The position numbers and the translations under genes were made by a program. DNA of 64,000 nucleotides, from assembly GCA_013397075.1 (NCBI GenBank), contig VWZS01006721.1, forward strand, positions 1,751,003 to 1,815,002. The letters run 5' to 3'. The notes beneath the pieces were generated by a model. That model saw nothing but the letters and a program-made list of their open reading frames with translations, did not search any database and was not told the origin of the DNA. Numbering within the stretch: the first letter of the stretch is position 1; every line of letters starts with the position of its first letter. This stretch comes from Rhabdornis inornatus. Its lineage: Eukaryota > Chordata > Aves > Passeriformes > Rhabdornithidae. Below, piece after piece: positions 12,847 through 25,388 of the stretch.

Positions 12847-12920
12847 CCATGCTAATTCAGCATGGTGTTTGTCATGATCTTGTGATAGGTCTGTATAACA
12901 GACTTATAGCTAATCTATAA
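12847..12920. repeat. Cluster of three short perfect inverted repeats
   Basis: Three perfect inverted repeats lie within 74 bases. CCATGCT/AGCATGG (12847-12853 and 12859-12865) has a 5-base spacer. GTCTGT/ACAGAC (12889-12894 and 12898-12903) has a 3-base spacer. TTATAG/CTATAA (12904-12909 and 12915-12920) has a 5-base spacer and directly abuts the second. They could form adjacent small hairpins or cruciforms, or reflect paired factor sites. No function is shown. Confidence 0.75.
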
Positions 12921-15900
12921 CTACTTGTCCCAGTCTTGAATGTAGATGTTACCCCTTGCTAGAAAGGAAGAATTCTTTGTGATTAATTCTCCTGTCTACA
13001 CAAGAAAAGTTTTAAGCTGCTTTCTACTGAAGCTCAGTCATTGTTCAAATTAATTAATAATCATAGCAAAATCTAAGTCAAAAAGATTCAAACAGCATGG
13101 AACTTCCTTGTCCTCACATGGTTTGAATGTGAAGGTAGACAAGTCATACACTTGTATGTATATTGTGTGTTTTTGGAAGATCAGTCTACAAAAAAATCTA
13201 CAAAACATCCATGCCTGAGGAGAGAGGTGAATAAATATGCATGATGTGGCAACTAGAAATACCTGTGAGTAAGGTTAGATGATGAACAGCACTCCTTCTG
13301 GGGAAACGGGGCTGAGGGACCAGTTCACAAACTGCTACATTGCAATGAGACCTGCAGTGCTAAATTGCAAAAAAACAATATGTTTGCACAATTACAGATA
13401 GCTGCTTTTCAATATCTTTTTCCAACTTTTTCCTGGCATTTATAAAGTTTCTTGAATGTGGAGATTGTGTGATGATCATCTTACTGTAATCAATTTGCTT
13501 TTAATATCTGAACAGGATTTACAGACTGAATGTAATCTGAGCATTTTAAAGCTTTTCCCTTGGAACATGCTGTCATTACATTCATTAAAATATCTCCTGT
13601 GGAGTCAGCTTTTATCAAGTAAATTATAGGGCTTATCATCCATTTGGCATTTTACAACTTTTGATCATACATTTCTCCATGTCAGAAAAAATTTATAGGT
13701 ATTTTATAACATTGTGCTTCACCAATCTGCTGTTTGATAAAATAGATTGAGTGTAGCACCAAAGAAAAATAAATTGTGCTCAAGTTAAAGAAAAGATAGA
13801 TGTGGATTTTAAAAATTCCATAGTGATCCTAGAAGACAGCACGCACTGTCTGCTTTCTAGTTGCCCAACATCAACAGAATAAACGTTTGTGAAGAGCTTA
13901 TGTAGGTGTGTGATGAGAAAAAATACTAGAGATTTTGCTCATATTTGAAAGTCTTCAATGCTTATGATAAATTCATCTGTGTTGAAGACAAAGTGATCTC
14001 CTCCACCCTTTTCTGCAAACTGCTGATATCATTGTAGCTGAGTTCACAAACCTGTCTCAGTAATCTTTCACTCAATAATCTTTTCCCCTCAGATTGTTTT
14101 ATCCAGCCATTGACTGATGGCTTTGTGATATTTGACCTTATATGAACACATGTAGGAATGCCTTCCCTTTGAAATCCTGAAAGTCACACAGAATCCTGAA
14201 TATTTCCTTATAATTTTTCCATGGTCAAATTTTTTGCTTTATACTACATCCTACTAAAGCCTGAGACTATACAATATAATATACCACTCACACCTGAGTA
14301 GCAGTTTGTATCATGGAGGAATAAAATGTAAGGTTTGGCTCTGCACTATAAGGATTATAAATTCTTATATTTATGTATTTTGCTACATGAATGTATATGT
14401 TCACTATTTACAAGAGTCAGGATTACAGCTGAGAATGATTTCTTGTTAAGTGACTAAAACACATTGTGTACAGGTGAAGCATAAGCTCACTGAATCACAT
14501 AACCTCTGGCAATTCTATTTCACAAATAAGCATTTAATAGGGAGTGAGAGAAAATGAGATGTTACACTATGATGTGAAGCCTAACCTTGCAACCCTGACT
14601 TCTGGATACAGTGAAACATGAATTTTAATGTCATTTCATTTCTCCCTATCACATTGCCAAGAGATGGAGTATTGTCATTAAAACCTATTTGAAGTTAGCT
14701 GCAGGTTTATGTGAAACTGAAAACCAGTGTTCTGGGACAATGCACCACAGAGATGTAATTATCTACCTTTCTTCTCTGACTTTTCTCAGACAACATTGGG
14801 ACAATTGTAGCACTCCTCTTTCCCCCATAGTCGATACTCCCACCAGGAATAGGAAATCTTTTAATATTAACCTCCAATTTAAATATGCAGCACCAAGTGA
14901 GAGGTACAAGGCAGAGAAGATACAAGGAAGAGAAGGCAGCTGCAGAAGCAGCAAATTAAGTCCAAAGAATATAGATCCTGTTTTCATGCAAATGTTTCTA
15001 GTAATAATGAATTAAGAAGAAAATAATAATTTATATAAAGGGTCTCTAAATAAAATGTTTTTCTTCCTTGAGATGCCAGCAACTCTTCAGTGCTTAATGC
15101 CTCCAAGTTTGGGTATCTGAGTATTACATATATCCACGTGTATTTATAATACCCATAACACAGGAATTGATCCTTCTGACTGCAGTGTGCTTTCCTACAA
15201 TTTGCTGAGACAGGCACAAAAACATGCTTGATTGTAAACAATGCTTTGCAGACTCAATAACTGACCATTAAGTCTAGGATTAACCAAAAGATCATAAAAT
15301 GGTATGATAACATACTCTGAGGGATTGCAAAGATATTTGAAGAGGTAATTTTTAAACAACTTTGACAATCTGCTGGACCAGTTCTGCCATTCTTAGTCAT
15401 GACAAGTAGTATTTGATACTACTAATAGCCCTGATCTGACAAGTGGGGCTCTTTGCAAATTAGGGTACAACTCAGGATGAGCCAATGTGGCAAAACTATT
15501 CATGCTTTGCTGTGTTTATATATTTGTATGCTTATCTGTAGTCACACGGGGAAATGGTTTGCTGCTACAGATTTCCTGATAGAAAAATAAAATGTGAGGG
15601 TATTTTTATGAATGTATTTTTCAAGAACCTGCTTTTTCCACTGGGATTTCTCTGTACCATGAGCAAGAGGATTGCAGTCTGACTAGGTATCCATGTGATC
15701 TTCACCAGCTTAGCATTTAAGGGCTGAATAAGTGTAAATTCTTTGGAAAGAAAGGAGTAGCATGCACACATGATAGCCAAGGAGCTGAGGCACATACTAG
15801 ATGAAAGATTTGAAGAACAAAAGAAGTTGAAGTAAGGGGTGAGGCTAGTGGCCTAGAATCCAAGTGGTAGCAATTTACTTTTCAGCTAGTCAGCTTTTAT

Positions 15901-17080
15901 TGTCTTTCCCCCTATTAAGGAGGACTTCAATGTTTTTCTGGTACTTACAGCTTTGCTGTGAAATCCATGAATTTGTAAATAGCCTCAATTTCTCTTTTGT
16001 CGTTTATTCTGAAAACAAATGATGACAATCTAATGGTCTCTTCATTGAGCTTTCAGTCTAGGCCATCTAATCTGGCAGATTTTCTTAAGACATATGTTTA
16101 TTCATAGGTGTTTGATCAAACAGTGCTTTTGAAGAGACAGGGAAGATTTTTAAGTGTGAGAGGAGATAAAGTAAGTAAAGAAGTGTGACACTTGAGGAAG
16201 GCGCACAAGTGTGTTACTTTGGCTATTTTTATTAGTGTGTTTGGCTTTTCACTTAGAAGACTACTTAAAATGAATACAATGCAATCTGTCATGAAAAAAA
16301 TGGTGCCTTGAGAAATATTCTGCACATAGCTGCATGAAAATATGGAAAAAAAATTTTAAAGGTGGATTACTTAGACAACCTAACATTGTCTAAGTCAATT
16401 TTAATAAATACTAGTGTGAACTACATGTCACATAGTTCTGCTAAACACAAACAGGTGATTATTGATTCTGCCATTCACATCCTGGAGGACTGCAAATAGC
16501 CTCTTCAGAGTCTGCAGGTCTTCTTGAAATCTGTCTGCAGGCTTCTGAAGACATCTGGATGCTTAAAAATTATCAAAACCCTATTACACGCTTGTTTAGT
16601 CACTGAAAATATTCTGGCTGTGCTGTACATGCCTCAGATCCTTTTCCTTCATCAAATACCTCTCTCTCCTCTGAAATTCATCCAAGTTCAAACTGCTGCT
16701 TGGACTCCTTACGAGAAACACTTGAGTCATCCTGTCAGGAGACAGGACCAGCACAGCATGATTTCACATCTTACCAGTGGCTCTGCAGCTGGTGGGCAAG
16801 CACCTTATCAAAGAGGACAGTCTGCAGGTTGTTTACAAGCCAGTGTTCATCAGACAGATCAGACCACTGCACAACTCCAGGCAAGTTCTGATTTGTTTCT
16901 AAATAATTTACCCTGAAAATAAAAGCTAAGTTTAATGAATTAGAAAGAGAATGGATTCCGTGCTAAGCACGATAGCGTGGCTGATTCACTTTCAATGTTT
17001 TGACAGATGTTATTGTGAAGTATCACTGAGGTTTTCTCTGGGCTAATACATACCCACTGGAGGGATGTCATGTAGATAAT
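12921..17080. other. Non-coding AT-rich DNA, no gene seen
   Basis: Open frames are at most 130 codons (16524-16916 plus). That frame contains several overlapping alternatives and no domain. Overlapping frames of 72-108 codons on both strands at 14689-15015 are likewise shadows of each other. I see no CR1 or other repeat. Confidence 0.68.
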
Positions 17081-17330
17081 TCAAATTACCTCCTTTTATT
17101 GCAGAGCGTTTTGAGCAGGGTTTACTAACAGTGCCCTGCCAGACATTTAATCAACATGTGCTGACCAGAGTTAGGTGTTTAAAATGGCCAGTCCTGAAAT
17201 GGCCTAATTATCCTGCTGAGCTATAAGCATGTCATGATAGCACACACCCTCTCTCTTCTGGGTAGAGAAATGAGACCTCCAAAGGATCTTTAAGCATCAT
17301 TGAGTTCAATTACATTCTTAATAGCACAGA
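17081..17330. promoter_or_regulatory. Candidate conserved non-coding block
   Basis: A unique-looking stretch holds homeodomain-type TAATTA/CTAATTAT words ('tggcctaattatcctgctgag' in pieces, about 17200-17220), a TTTAATCAACATGTGCTG word with an E-box-like CATGTG, and balanced composition between AT-rich flanks. It has no open frame and no repeat signature. This texture is common in deeply conserved vertebrate elements, but conservation cannot be seen from one sequence. Confidence 0.2.
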
Positions 17331-18517
17331 CTGTTAAAAGAGTCTCTTATTAAGCTTTTCCCCCTTTACTCATCCACGCAAGGATGTGTTATGTCCCAGT
17401 TCTCCTGGTCCAAAACAGGTTGTTTTTATACATGGGTGGAGAAGTAAAGCATTTTTTGCATAATACATGGTTATATCAGTTTATTAATTATTAAAGCATA
17501 TTAATACTTAAAATGACATTTACATTAGTAAGCAAGCTGAATAATTTAAAAAATTAAAACTTAGACTCTTAGAAGCAGTAACTTTGACTATAAGTTATAC
17601 GATAAACTTTTTAATTTTTTATTTGTGAATTGGTGGCAATTAAAATGAGCAAATTTTAGTGGCAAGGTGTAAGAGATGGTGTACAGTAATTTTTTTCTAA
17701 GTAAATTTGAATGTGATGACAGCTTTTGTAAAGTAGTAAAATTGCACTTAGGTCTCTTTGTCATTAATAACCCAGAGAGATGTAGGTTGAATTTTTATCA
17801 CTGGCAGACTGAAATTTGAATTACTTCCATAACCAGAGAGTATAGATAATAGAACTGTAACCAGGCCCTGACATTTATAACATGTCTTCTGCATGGCACA
17901 GAGTGATACAGGAGTGGCACAATTGCCTTGATGTGAATTCAAAACCAGGCTGAGCTGCTTTTACAAACTTCAGCTGGCTGCGTTCTTGGGCATCAGAGAA
18001 AGTCCAAGACGGGATGAATAAGTGTGGGAAGAAGAGCAAGAACGAATCCAAAGGCCTGAGGAGAAGAGACTATATTGAACATTTTTTCTTCAGCAGTAGA
18101 ACAGAAACTTGTATAGGACACTTCTGACTGGAACATTTGCTGTGCCCAATGGAATTTGTAGCAATATTTCTCTCACTCTCTTAGAGAGTGCTTGCTTTAA
18201 TTCCCTTGTGCTTGGGAGTCAGCAGGATGTCTGCCAATAGCACTGCACTGACCTGACAGGAGGAGAGATCCTGTGCTCTGTGCCGTTAAGGAGGGAGCTG
18301 ATGTTGGTCTGAACATGATGGCTTCAAGCTGTGGATGTTTGCCAAGAACCTGCCAGACTTCTCTGATGGCTTTTTGTCTGTCACACTGGCAGACAGAGAA
18401 GTTCCAGGCCAACAATCTGATATTTAATTCTACTTTCATGTCAAATGCCATGTGTCACCTTCAGTGGAATCCACTCTAGAGGTCCTCATGGTATTGATAA
18501 TGTTTTTTCTGCCCTTC
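17331..18517. other. Non-coding DNA, no gene seen
   Basis: The block is AT-rich to about 17950, then more balanced up to the CR1 copy downstream. Frames at 18197-18451 and 18273-18479 lie on opposite strands of the same DNA and have no recognisable features. The part next to the CR1 (about 18200-18517) might be an older, unrecognisable CR1 section, but I cannot support that. Confidence 0.6.
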
Positions 18518-19040
18518 TGCTCCACTTTGGTGAGACCCCACCTGCAGGGCTGCATCCAGCTCTGGGGTCCCCAGCACAGAAAGGACATGGACCAGTTGGA
18601 GCAAGTCCATAGGAGAGCCACCAAGGTGATTTGCAGACCACGAGGAAAGCGTGAGAGAATTGAGTTTGTTGATTCTGGAGAAGAGAAGGCTTTGGGGTGA
18701 CCTAATTGTGACTTTCCAGTACATCAGGGATCCTGCAAGGAAGAAAGAGAAGGAATGGCAGTGATAAGACAAGGGGGAATGGCTTCAGACTGAAAGGGAG
18801 TACGTTTCGGTTAGATATGAGGAAAAAATTCTCTGCTGTGAGGGTGGTCAAGCACTGGAACAGGTTGCCCAGAAAATCTGTTGATGCTCCACCCCTGGAA
18901 GTGTTTAAGGCCAGGCTGGATAGAATCCTGAGTAACCTGGTCTAGTGGGAGGCATCCCTGCCCATGGCAGGTGTGGTGGAACTGGATGATCCTTAAGGTC
19001 CTGTCCAGCCCGGGCCATTCTATGATTCTGTGGTTCTATA
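18518..19040 (+). mobile_element. CR1 retrotransposon 3' end with RT C-terminal remnant
   Basis: This is the longest CR1 copy in the window. The first part translates in the 18452-18700 frame as a decayed end of the CR1 reverse-transcriptase ORF, including 'LVRPHLQGCIQLWGPQ', 'DQLEQVHRRATKVI' and a trailing 'SGEEKALG' that matches the 'LEKRRLRG' position. After a stop come the usual 3' UTR words: 'gataagacaagggggaatggc' in pieces (18762-18782), 'ggaacaggttgcccag' (18858-18873), 'aaggccaggctgga' (18908-18921), 'cctgcccatggcagg' and the terminal ATTCTATGATTCTGTGGTTCT (19018-19038). It is 5'-truncated and disabled. The overlapping minus-strand frames (18436-18772) are antisense shadows. Confidence 0.95.
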
Positions 19041-22000
19041 CTTGGATCCCAATGGGAACTCAGCCTGATGGGGACCTGAGAAAGGTTCTACTCACCTCGT
19101 TTCTTCCAAACCAAACAGGCAAACCCAACTAGTTTCCACTTGGAGCTGGGCTCCTCTGGGACATGGAGCCACTCCCTGGTACTGCAGCTCTGACAAAAAC
19201 AGGCTCTGCTTTTGCTTTCAGCCTTTGGTTTGCATTTTTTTCTCTTGGAGTTTAAGAGTTTAACTCAATGTGAGATATACTGAAATTTCCAGTAATTAAA
19301 GGCATTCCTGAGCACACAAGGCTATCCCCATAAGGGGGTGAGACAACCTCTTGAGGAAGACTTAATTATTGTCACCATTCCTAGGAGACAAGATGCTATA
19401 ATGAGAGAGGGGAGAAAGTGCTGTACAATATTCTCCCAGAAGAAAAAAGTAATACACTGCACAGTTTTTATGGATTTTCCATAAAAAGATGCCATATTAC
19501 CTGGATGATCCTTCAAGAATACTAAAAGATTATGTGCAGAATTATGAGTTTTCAGGTTCTTTTGGCTTCACATTATCAAAGACACATCAATTGCATGACA
19601 GCCAGGGTGAAAATTACTGTTTTATTGCTGCTTTTAAATCTCTTATCTTTCTCATGGAGGGACTTGATCATTTGAGGCCAGCTGTATGCAGTATGTTTGA
19701 AAAATGTGTTTCCTATACATGTGGTAATGAAGATCACAAGATCACACTGACTGTGTTTAACTGTCCTTGTGGACATATTAAAATCTGAGAAATATTTCTT
19801 TTTATCAAAAGAGACAGAATTGTTAAAGCATGTATGCACAGTAAGACGCAATCAGATACAAGCTGCAATTAACAAAGCAAAAAAGAGAGAGAAATATTAA
19901 AGTTGTTGAGGAGACATATTTCTGGACATCTGTCATATAAATGAGAAATGAAAGGAAAAATGACTTGCATAAAGGGTAGGAGAACAATCTCTTTGTACTG
20001 GATGAAACAGAGTAGAAACAAATGGTGGTGAAAGAAGAATAAACACTATTTTTGTTTTAAGAAGGGACATAATTTTGAGTGTGGATTTTTACATGGTGTT
20101 TCTGAGTTCTTCATACCACTGTAGTCAAAGTAAGCTCCAGGTATTCCCTCAGGAGGAGAATAAGGTGATGACGTTGAGGAAAATTTCAGACAAGTAAAGG
20201 ATTGCTTTGCAGCTGGATACCTCAGCTTGTTATCTAACCCCAATGTGAGCATCATTTCAGAAAGGACAGTAATGACCAGCAGGGCAGTCACCACTGGGAT
20301 TGTGTGAGTTGTGTGATTGTGCATTAGCAGTGGTCTCATAATTTGAGTTTTTTGCTTTGACGTGTGCTTGCCACATTTTGGACTCAGGCAGCTTTGCAAC
20401 TGGGGAAGAAATACCTTTTAGAGAGTTCAAAGAAAGTTATTTCATATTTCTCAGAGGTGATATCAAATAGTTTCTGACTATGGCCTTGAGCTGTTCTTTT
20501 TGTGATTTTCCCTAAAAGGACCCTTAGACATTTTGAACCTAGCATTGGTTACTACTGTCAAGACTTGCCTGAGGAGCTCTACCCAAAATAAAACGTTGTT
20601 ACCTCATAGCAGACATGTGCATATTAGTGTTCAGAAAATGATTGCAGTGCCCTGTATGAGAGGACTGGTGTGAGCCTGAAGTATTATTGATATTCTCTCT
20701 ACAGAGAGGGCTTTGCACTCTTGACAATTATTGATTATTGATGTCTGGTCTGGCTCTTCCAGTTCTGCATTTTTGACTCTCACTCTTCTTTTCATAGCAT
20801 CCTATTTAGAATACCATTACCCAGACTATAAATCATAATCATTTACATGCATTTCAAAGCAGGGGCTTTGTTTTTACGTGGGAACACAGTGCATATCATT
20901 GGATACATTCTGTAACACAGCAGCACTGTATTGCACCACCTTTTGTTTGAATAAACCAGCCCTCAGATCATCCAGGAACAAAGCTGGCACCTGAATTTAT
21001 CTTCTGTGAGCCCTCTTAAGAGTGGGGAGAAAATGGCAGGAACATATAGGAGGCTAAGTGGGAGAAGAAACAGTATGAACAACTGAATCCAATGACTCAG
21101 TTTTTTCTCCCTCTGAATAGTCCTAAATATATGTTGTCAAAAGCAATTTGACCTATCAAAAGACTCTTTTGCTCATTACAGCAGTCTTCCCACTAATATA
21201 CAATGCCTGAGCCCACACTACTTGCAGCTCTCTGTCACCTGCTTGCTGTTACTTATATAATGACCACGTTTGCTGAAGTTTAAACATATATCTCAACTGA
21301 CATCCTTAATAGTGGACATTGGACTCCATTAAAGTCCTGCCAAAATCAGAAGGTACTGGCAGAGCTAAGATACCTTAAGTACATGCATAGTTTTTAGCAT
21401 GTGAGTTAAACCATTGATCTTAAAGGGATCAAAAATGGCTGAGAAAGTTTTCTACTATAATAGGTTACAAAGGAAAGGCTAATTTTAGGGTTAGTGCAGA
21501 AAAACGAGCAGTTCTGGGGTATGGGTATGACAAACTCTAATTAGCATCTCTGAGGAATTAGAGGAGATTTGTAGAATAACAGTTCATGCACTGTTCATAG
21601 TTTAAATAGCAATTTGGTCTGAGTGTAATTATAAATAAGCTTTTGCTTCTCATTAATTTTCTACTTGATTACTTAAGCTATTGTTCAAGTGCACAGCAGA
21701 AAGGAAGCATTAGAAGCTGTTTACACCCCGCAAATTATAGCAGAAATTATACAGGAAATGTACAGTAATGAATAAAAGGACATCGATCCATGTGTAAAAA
21801 TGTTGTGCCCAAGTGAGATTAAATTGTGCTGATTATTTTGATGCATCACCAAGAATAAATAAGTAAACCATTGAGCAGGGTGGCACAACTTCTTATTGAT
21901 GTTTTTGCAAGTATTTTTTTCTGTCTGCCTTGTCTTTTTCATCTATAATACTTGCTAAAATTCCTCTTTTGCAAATCTGTCCTTTAGCCTTGGTAATAAC

Positions 22001-22350
22001 AAATTACATAAAACTGCTAAATATATAATTATTAAACTTCTTATGTGAAAGTATTTAAACATACTTTAAATCCAAAGAAGATTTTTTCTTCTTGCAAACT
22101 TTGAAGATAAACCCTTGAAACAGCTCACAAATTATGAGATTTCTCATCAGTCCTTACTCTTGCCTCAGTATGTGGAGGAGGATGGAAGTGTTTATTCTAC
22201 ATCTTTTGTCAGCTGTAAATTCTGACCCAAATAGCAGAGATCCTCACTAAGCCCCATTAACACATTAATTTGCACACCCCTTGGGATGCCTATGAAGAAC
22301 AATTCCTGTGGTATAATGCATGCATGACCCAAGTTGCCAAACCCCATATT
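19041..22350. other. Non-coding AT-rich DNA, no gene seen
   Basis: Open frames are at most 117 codons (20046-20399 minus) and unrecognised. Frames at 19489-19788 plus and 19576-19851 minus lie on opposite strands of the same bases. I see no transposon or RNA gene. 'ctctctacagagag' near 20695 is a short local palindrome of no clear meaning. Confidence 0.68.
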
Positions 22351-22622
22351 TTCAATGATAGAACATCCACAGCTTCCCTTGGCAGCCTCTTCCAGCATCT
22401 CACCAGTGTCTTGTAAAGAATTTCCATGTTATAGCCAATGTAAATCTGCCCTCTTTCAGTTTAAACCCTTTGCTCCTTATTCTGTCACTATAGACCCTGG
22501 TAAATGTCTGTATTTCTAGTAAGTTCTCTTTAAGTATTGAATGGACACAACGAGCAGTCACCAGAACCTTCCCTTCTGCAGACTGAACAACCCCAACTCC
22601 TTCAGCCTTTCTTCATAGGACT
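22351..22622 (-). mobile_element. Old CR1 fragment, minus strand
   Basis: This is the reverse complement of a CR1 3' region, lacking the terminal repeats. Matching words in order are 'gatagaacatccacagcttccc' in pieces (22358-22379), 'ggcagcctcttccagcatctcacca' in pieces, 'gtaaagaatttcc' (22413), 'tttcagtttaaaccctttgctccttattctgtcacta' in pieces and 'cccttctgcagactgaacaaccccaactccttcagcctttcttcatagga' in pieces (22571-22620). Scattered substitutions show considerable age. The small frames across it (22192-22398, 22334-22519) are by-products. Confidence 0.88.
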
Positions 22623-24894
22623 TGCTGGTTTTCACTTCAGGTCTGATGTTTTCAAGATATTTCTCAGTTGTGTGATTTTTTTGGTTTTTTTGATGGCCAG
22701 GTGGAGATTTTGAAAATCAGACGGTTTTTAAGAAAATACAAGAATTTTGTTGCCAAAATTATAAAGATAAAATTGTGGCCATTAACTGCTATCCAGAATG
22801 TACAGATAGCATATATTTCCATCTCATGTTTATCAAAAGCCATTGATAATGCCTGTGAAATATGCCCAAACTGACCAAGAAAATGAAGCCAGTCATGATT
22901 CATGGAAGCATCGCTGGCATGATGGTTCTCAGAGTTAAATCTTGTCACACCTAGAATTTTAAAATGGCTAAAAAAATGATTGAGTACAAAGCCATACCCT
23001 CTTAGGGATAAAAATGTATGAGTGCATTTTAGCATGTAAGACTTTTAAAGTAATTATTTATTTTTAACTCAGTGCAAAATCCTGACAGCCCACCTCTCTC
23101 ATGAAGCATATCTCCTGTTATATCTCAGAGATAACTGCACTTGAGGTGCAGCAACTGTCTGTAATGCCTGGTAAGGAGGTTGATGTCAGTGCTGGAGGAA
23201 CCACCTTTCATGGCATTTTGGGACAGAAAGAAGATGTGTTAGCTGTTCCACTGATGTAGACTTGCATGAATGGAAATTATTTTTCTCTTGGACCAAGGGG
23301 CAAGTAAGCAGTGACTTAACCCAGTCTTGCAATAATTTACTGCTCAAAGGAAAATGAGAGAAGATGAGAAGAGCTTGATTTACATACTCTGTGTGCTGTT
23401 TGCAGAGAAAGGCAAGTGCAGTCAGACCCACAGCCTAACACTGTTTGCATGAGTACTGATCTGACTGGCCTGTCAGGAGAAATGAAGGTTCTGACAAACT
23501 GCTTTGGGCTATACACTGCATATTGAAATACCATTCATTACACTACAGACTAAAATACTATGCTCAATATATCCTATACAGTATGTTCTTTGAGAAGACT
23601 AGAACAATGGGTCTTGAATATCTTAAAACAACCTATATCCTTGAAGTGGGGTTTAACAAAGGTTTCAAACTCACCCCTAATTACAGTACTTCCAATTCAG
23701 CTCTCAAAGTTAAGATGGTGAAATTTTTTGGAGTTCCTGAAGTTCCAGAATCTGAAGTCAAACTAATCTTGTGAGACACACTATTACCTAAATGCCAGTC
23801 TCAGTTTGGAAAAATAACTTCTGCTCATATTGTCAATTTGGTCCTTGGACACAACAGGTGGCTGGGATGCGAAGTGAACAATTTCTTCCTCCATGAATAA
23901 TAGTGTGTTCTGCACAGTGCATTTTCTGGAAACATCAGTTTGAATTATTACTCCTATGTTCTTTTTTGTCTAGTCATTTGTTCTCCTGGATTTTAAGCAG
24001 GTGCAATGTATAATTACAAACAGAAGAAAAATTGCTTAAAATGTGCTAAGTAACTTTGAATTCTTCCTGCTCATAAGAGAAGCTGGTGAAATATCAAATT
24101 AGTTGTACAGAAAAATGCAGTTGTCTATATGCACAAATTATCTAGGGGGGAAAAATTGAGGGGTTTAATTACAGCAAAATTATAGCAAGCTGAAATGTCA
24201 CTGCAAACAGAATGTCTAAGGGCTACACTGGGAAACATCAATATTTAAAGATATTCTTCAGGACTTTTTCAGCAGCTCAATATGAAACATCTTTGTCTAC
24301 TTAACACATAAATATTATAAGATGTTTATATTTCGCACACATAGAAAAACACCTTAATTCACCACAGGGAAATCAGGTGTAAATGTCTTTCCATGCTCAC
24401 CACACTGCCAAACTATTGGAATTTTAGGAGATATTTCAGGCATAGAAAAACTCACAGTGATGTTTAATAGCATTTCAGGTTCTTATGTAGCCTTGACTTC
24501 TAGCAAAATCACTTTAGAAAGTCAGCAGCTGTAATTCTGTAGCAAAATTAACAAACCTAGTATCATGAAACTAAATAAAATTAAATAGGAAAAAAAAATC
24601 TTTCAAACAATGAGGCCCAGCCATTTTGTTTCTTTGACCATTTATTCATTTATTTTCAAGAGTAATGACTGGCTTTGCTGGGGTAGAGAGTTTGCAGCAA
24701 CTTGGGACACAAAACATCAGTCCCAAAGCTTCTTTGTGTCCTAAGCTGCCCTTCATTCCTCTCTGTTACCCAGGAGCAAAGGGATGGTTGTGCCATCTAT
24801 TTGAGAATCTGGTTCTGTGTGCTTACTCCATGTATTTCTTCCAATCAGTTTCTTTGTGACATTAATAGAAATGATTGAGATAGCCTTGGCCAAA
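22623..24894. other. Non-coding AT-rich DNA, no gene seen
   Basis: Frames at 22664-23035 (123 codons, minus) and 22668-22874 (plus) share the same bases on opposite strands. Neither has a recognisable motif, and the minus frame is rich in aromatic and lysine codons typical of AT-rich DNA read by chance. I see nothing else. Confidence 0.68.
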
Positions 24895-24922
24895 GGCTTA
24901 GGTAACATGGCTTAGGTAACAT
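24895..24922. repeat. Perfect 14-bp tandem duplication
   Basis: GGCTTAGGTAACAT occurs twice head to tail (24895-24908 and 24909-24922) with no mismatch. It is followed 19 bases later by a 15-base T run at 24942-24956. This is a recent small replication-slippage duplication with no sign of function. Confidence 0.85.
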
Positions 24923-25371
24923 CTGGACAGCTCATCCAGTCTTTTTTTTTTTTTTTAATGTGGCTTTCATGACCTGGAAATTCAGAATTAAACTCAAGGT
25001 CTGTTCTTTTCACTTGTCTGCACTGTTAATGCTCTGTGGGTCTGCCTTCCACAGCTGGAAGTGTCCTGAGCTTGGTCAGAGTAAACCCTTAATATTGCAG
25101 AGTTTCCATTTGATCAGTACCAACGAAGAAATTTCTGCAAGTAGTGGGTCAGATTATCAATATTTAGTTCAACGGAATGCCTGGAGGATTTCCTCAGGGC
25201 AGAAATAACATTCAGCAGATTTAGCAGAATTTCCCTGGGATACAGGTGGATATTTGACATCTCCCCATAGGTAATGGAACTACGGTGAGATGTTTACCAG
25301 CAGTTCTCCAGATAATTGCTTCAGCTTGGGATAGAAGTCCAGAAGAAATAAATTTTACCCCTCTTTCCAAC

Positions 25372-25388
25372 AAAAAAAAAAAAAAAAN
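25372..25388. repeat. A16 homopolymer ending in an ambiguous base
   Basis: Sixteen A residues (25372-25387) are followed by the only N in the window (25388). The true length of the run, and whether bases are missing, is uncertain. The frame at 25285-25503 that reads through the N is meaningless. Confidence 0.95.

Noticed and set aside
17385..17450. Possible LTR start (TGTTATGTCCCAG)
   Set aside because: No matching TG...CA terminus, primer-binding site or second LTR copy was found nearby.
22664..23035. 123-codon minus-strand frame with hydrophobic stretches
   Set aside because: It is AT-rich codon composition with an opposite-strand frame on the same bases and no domain.
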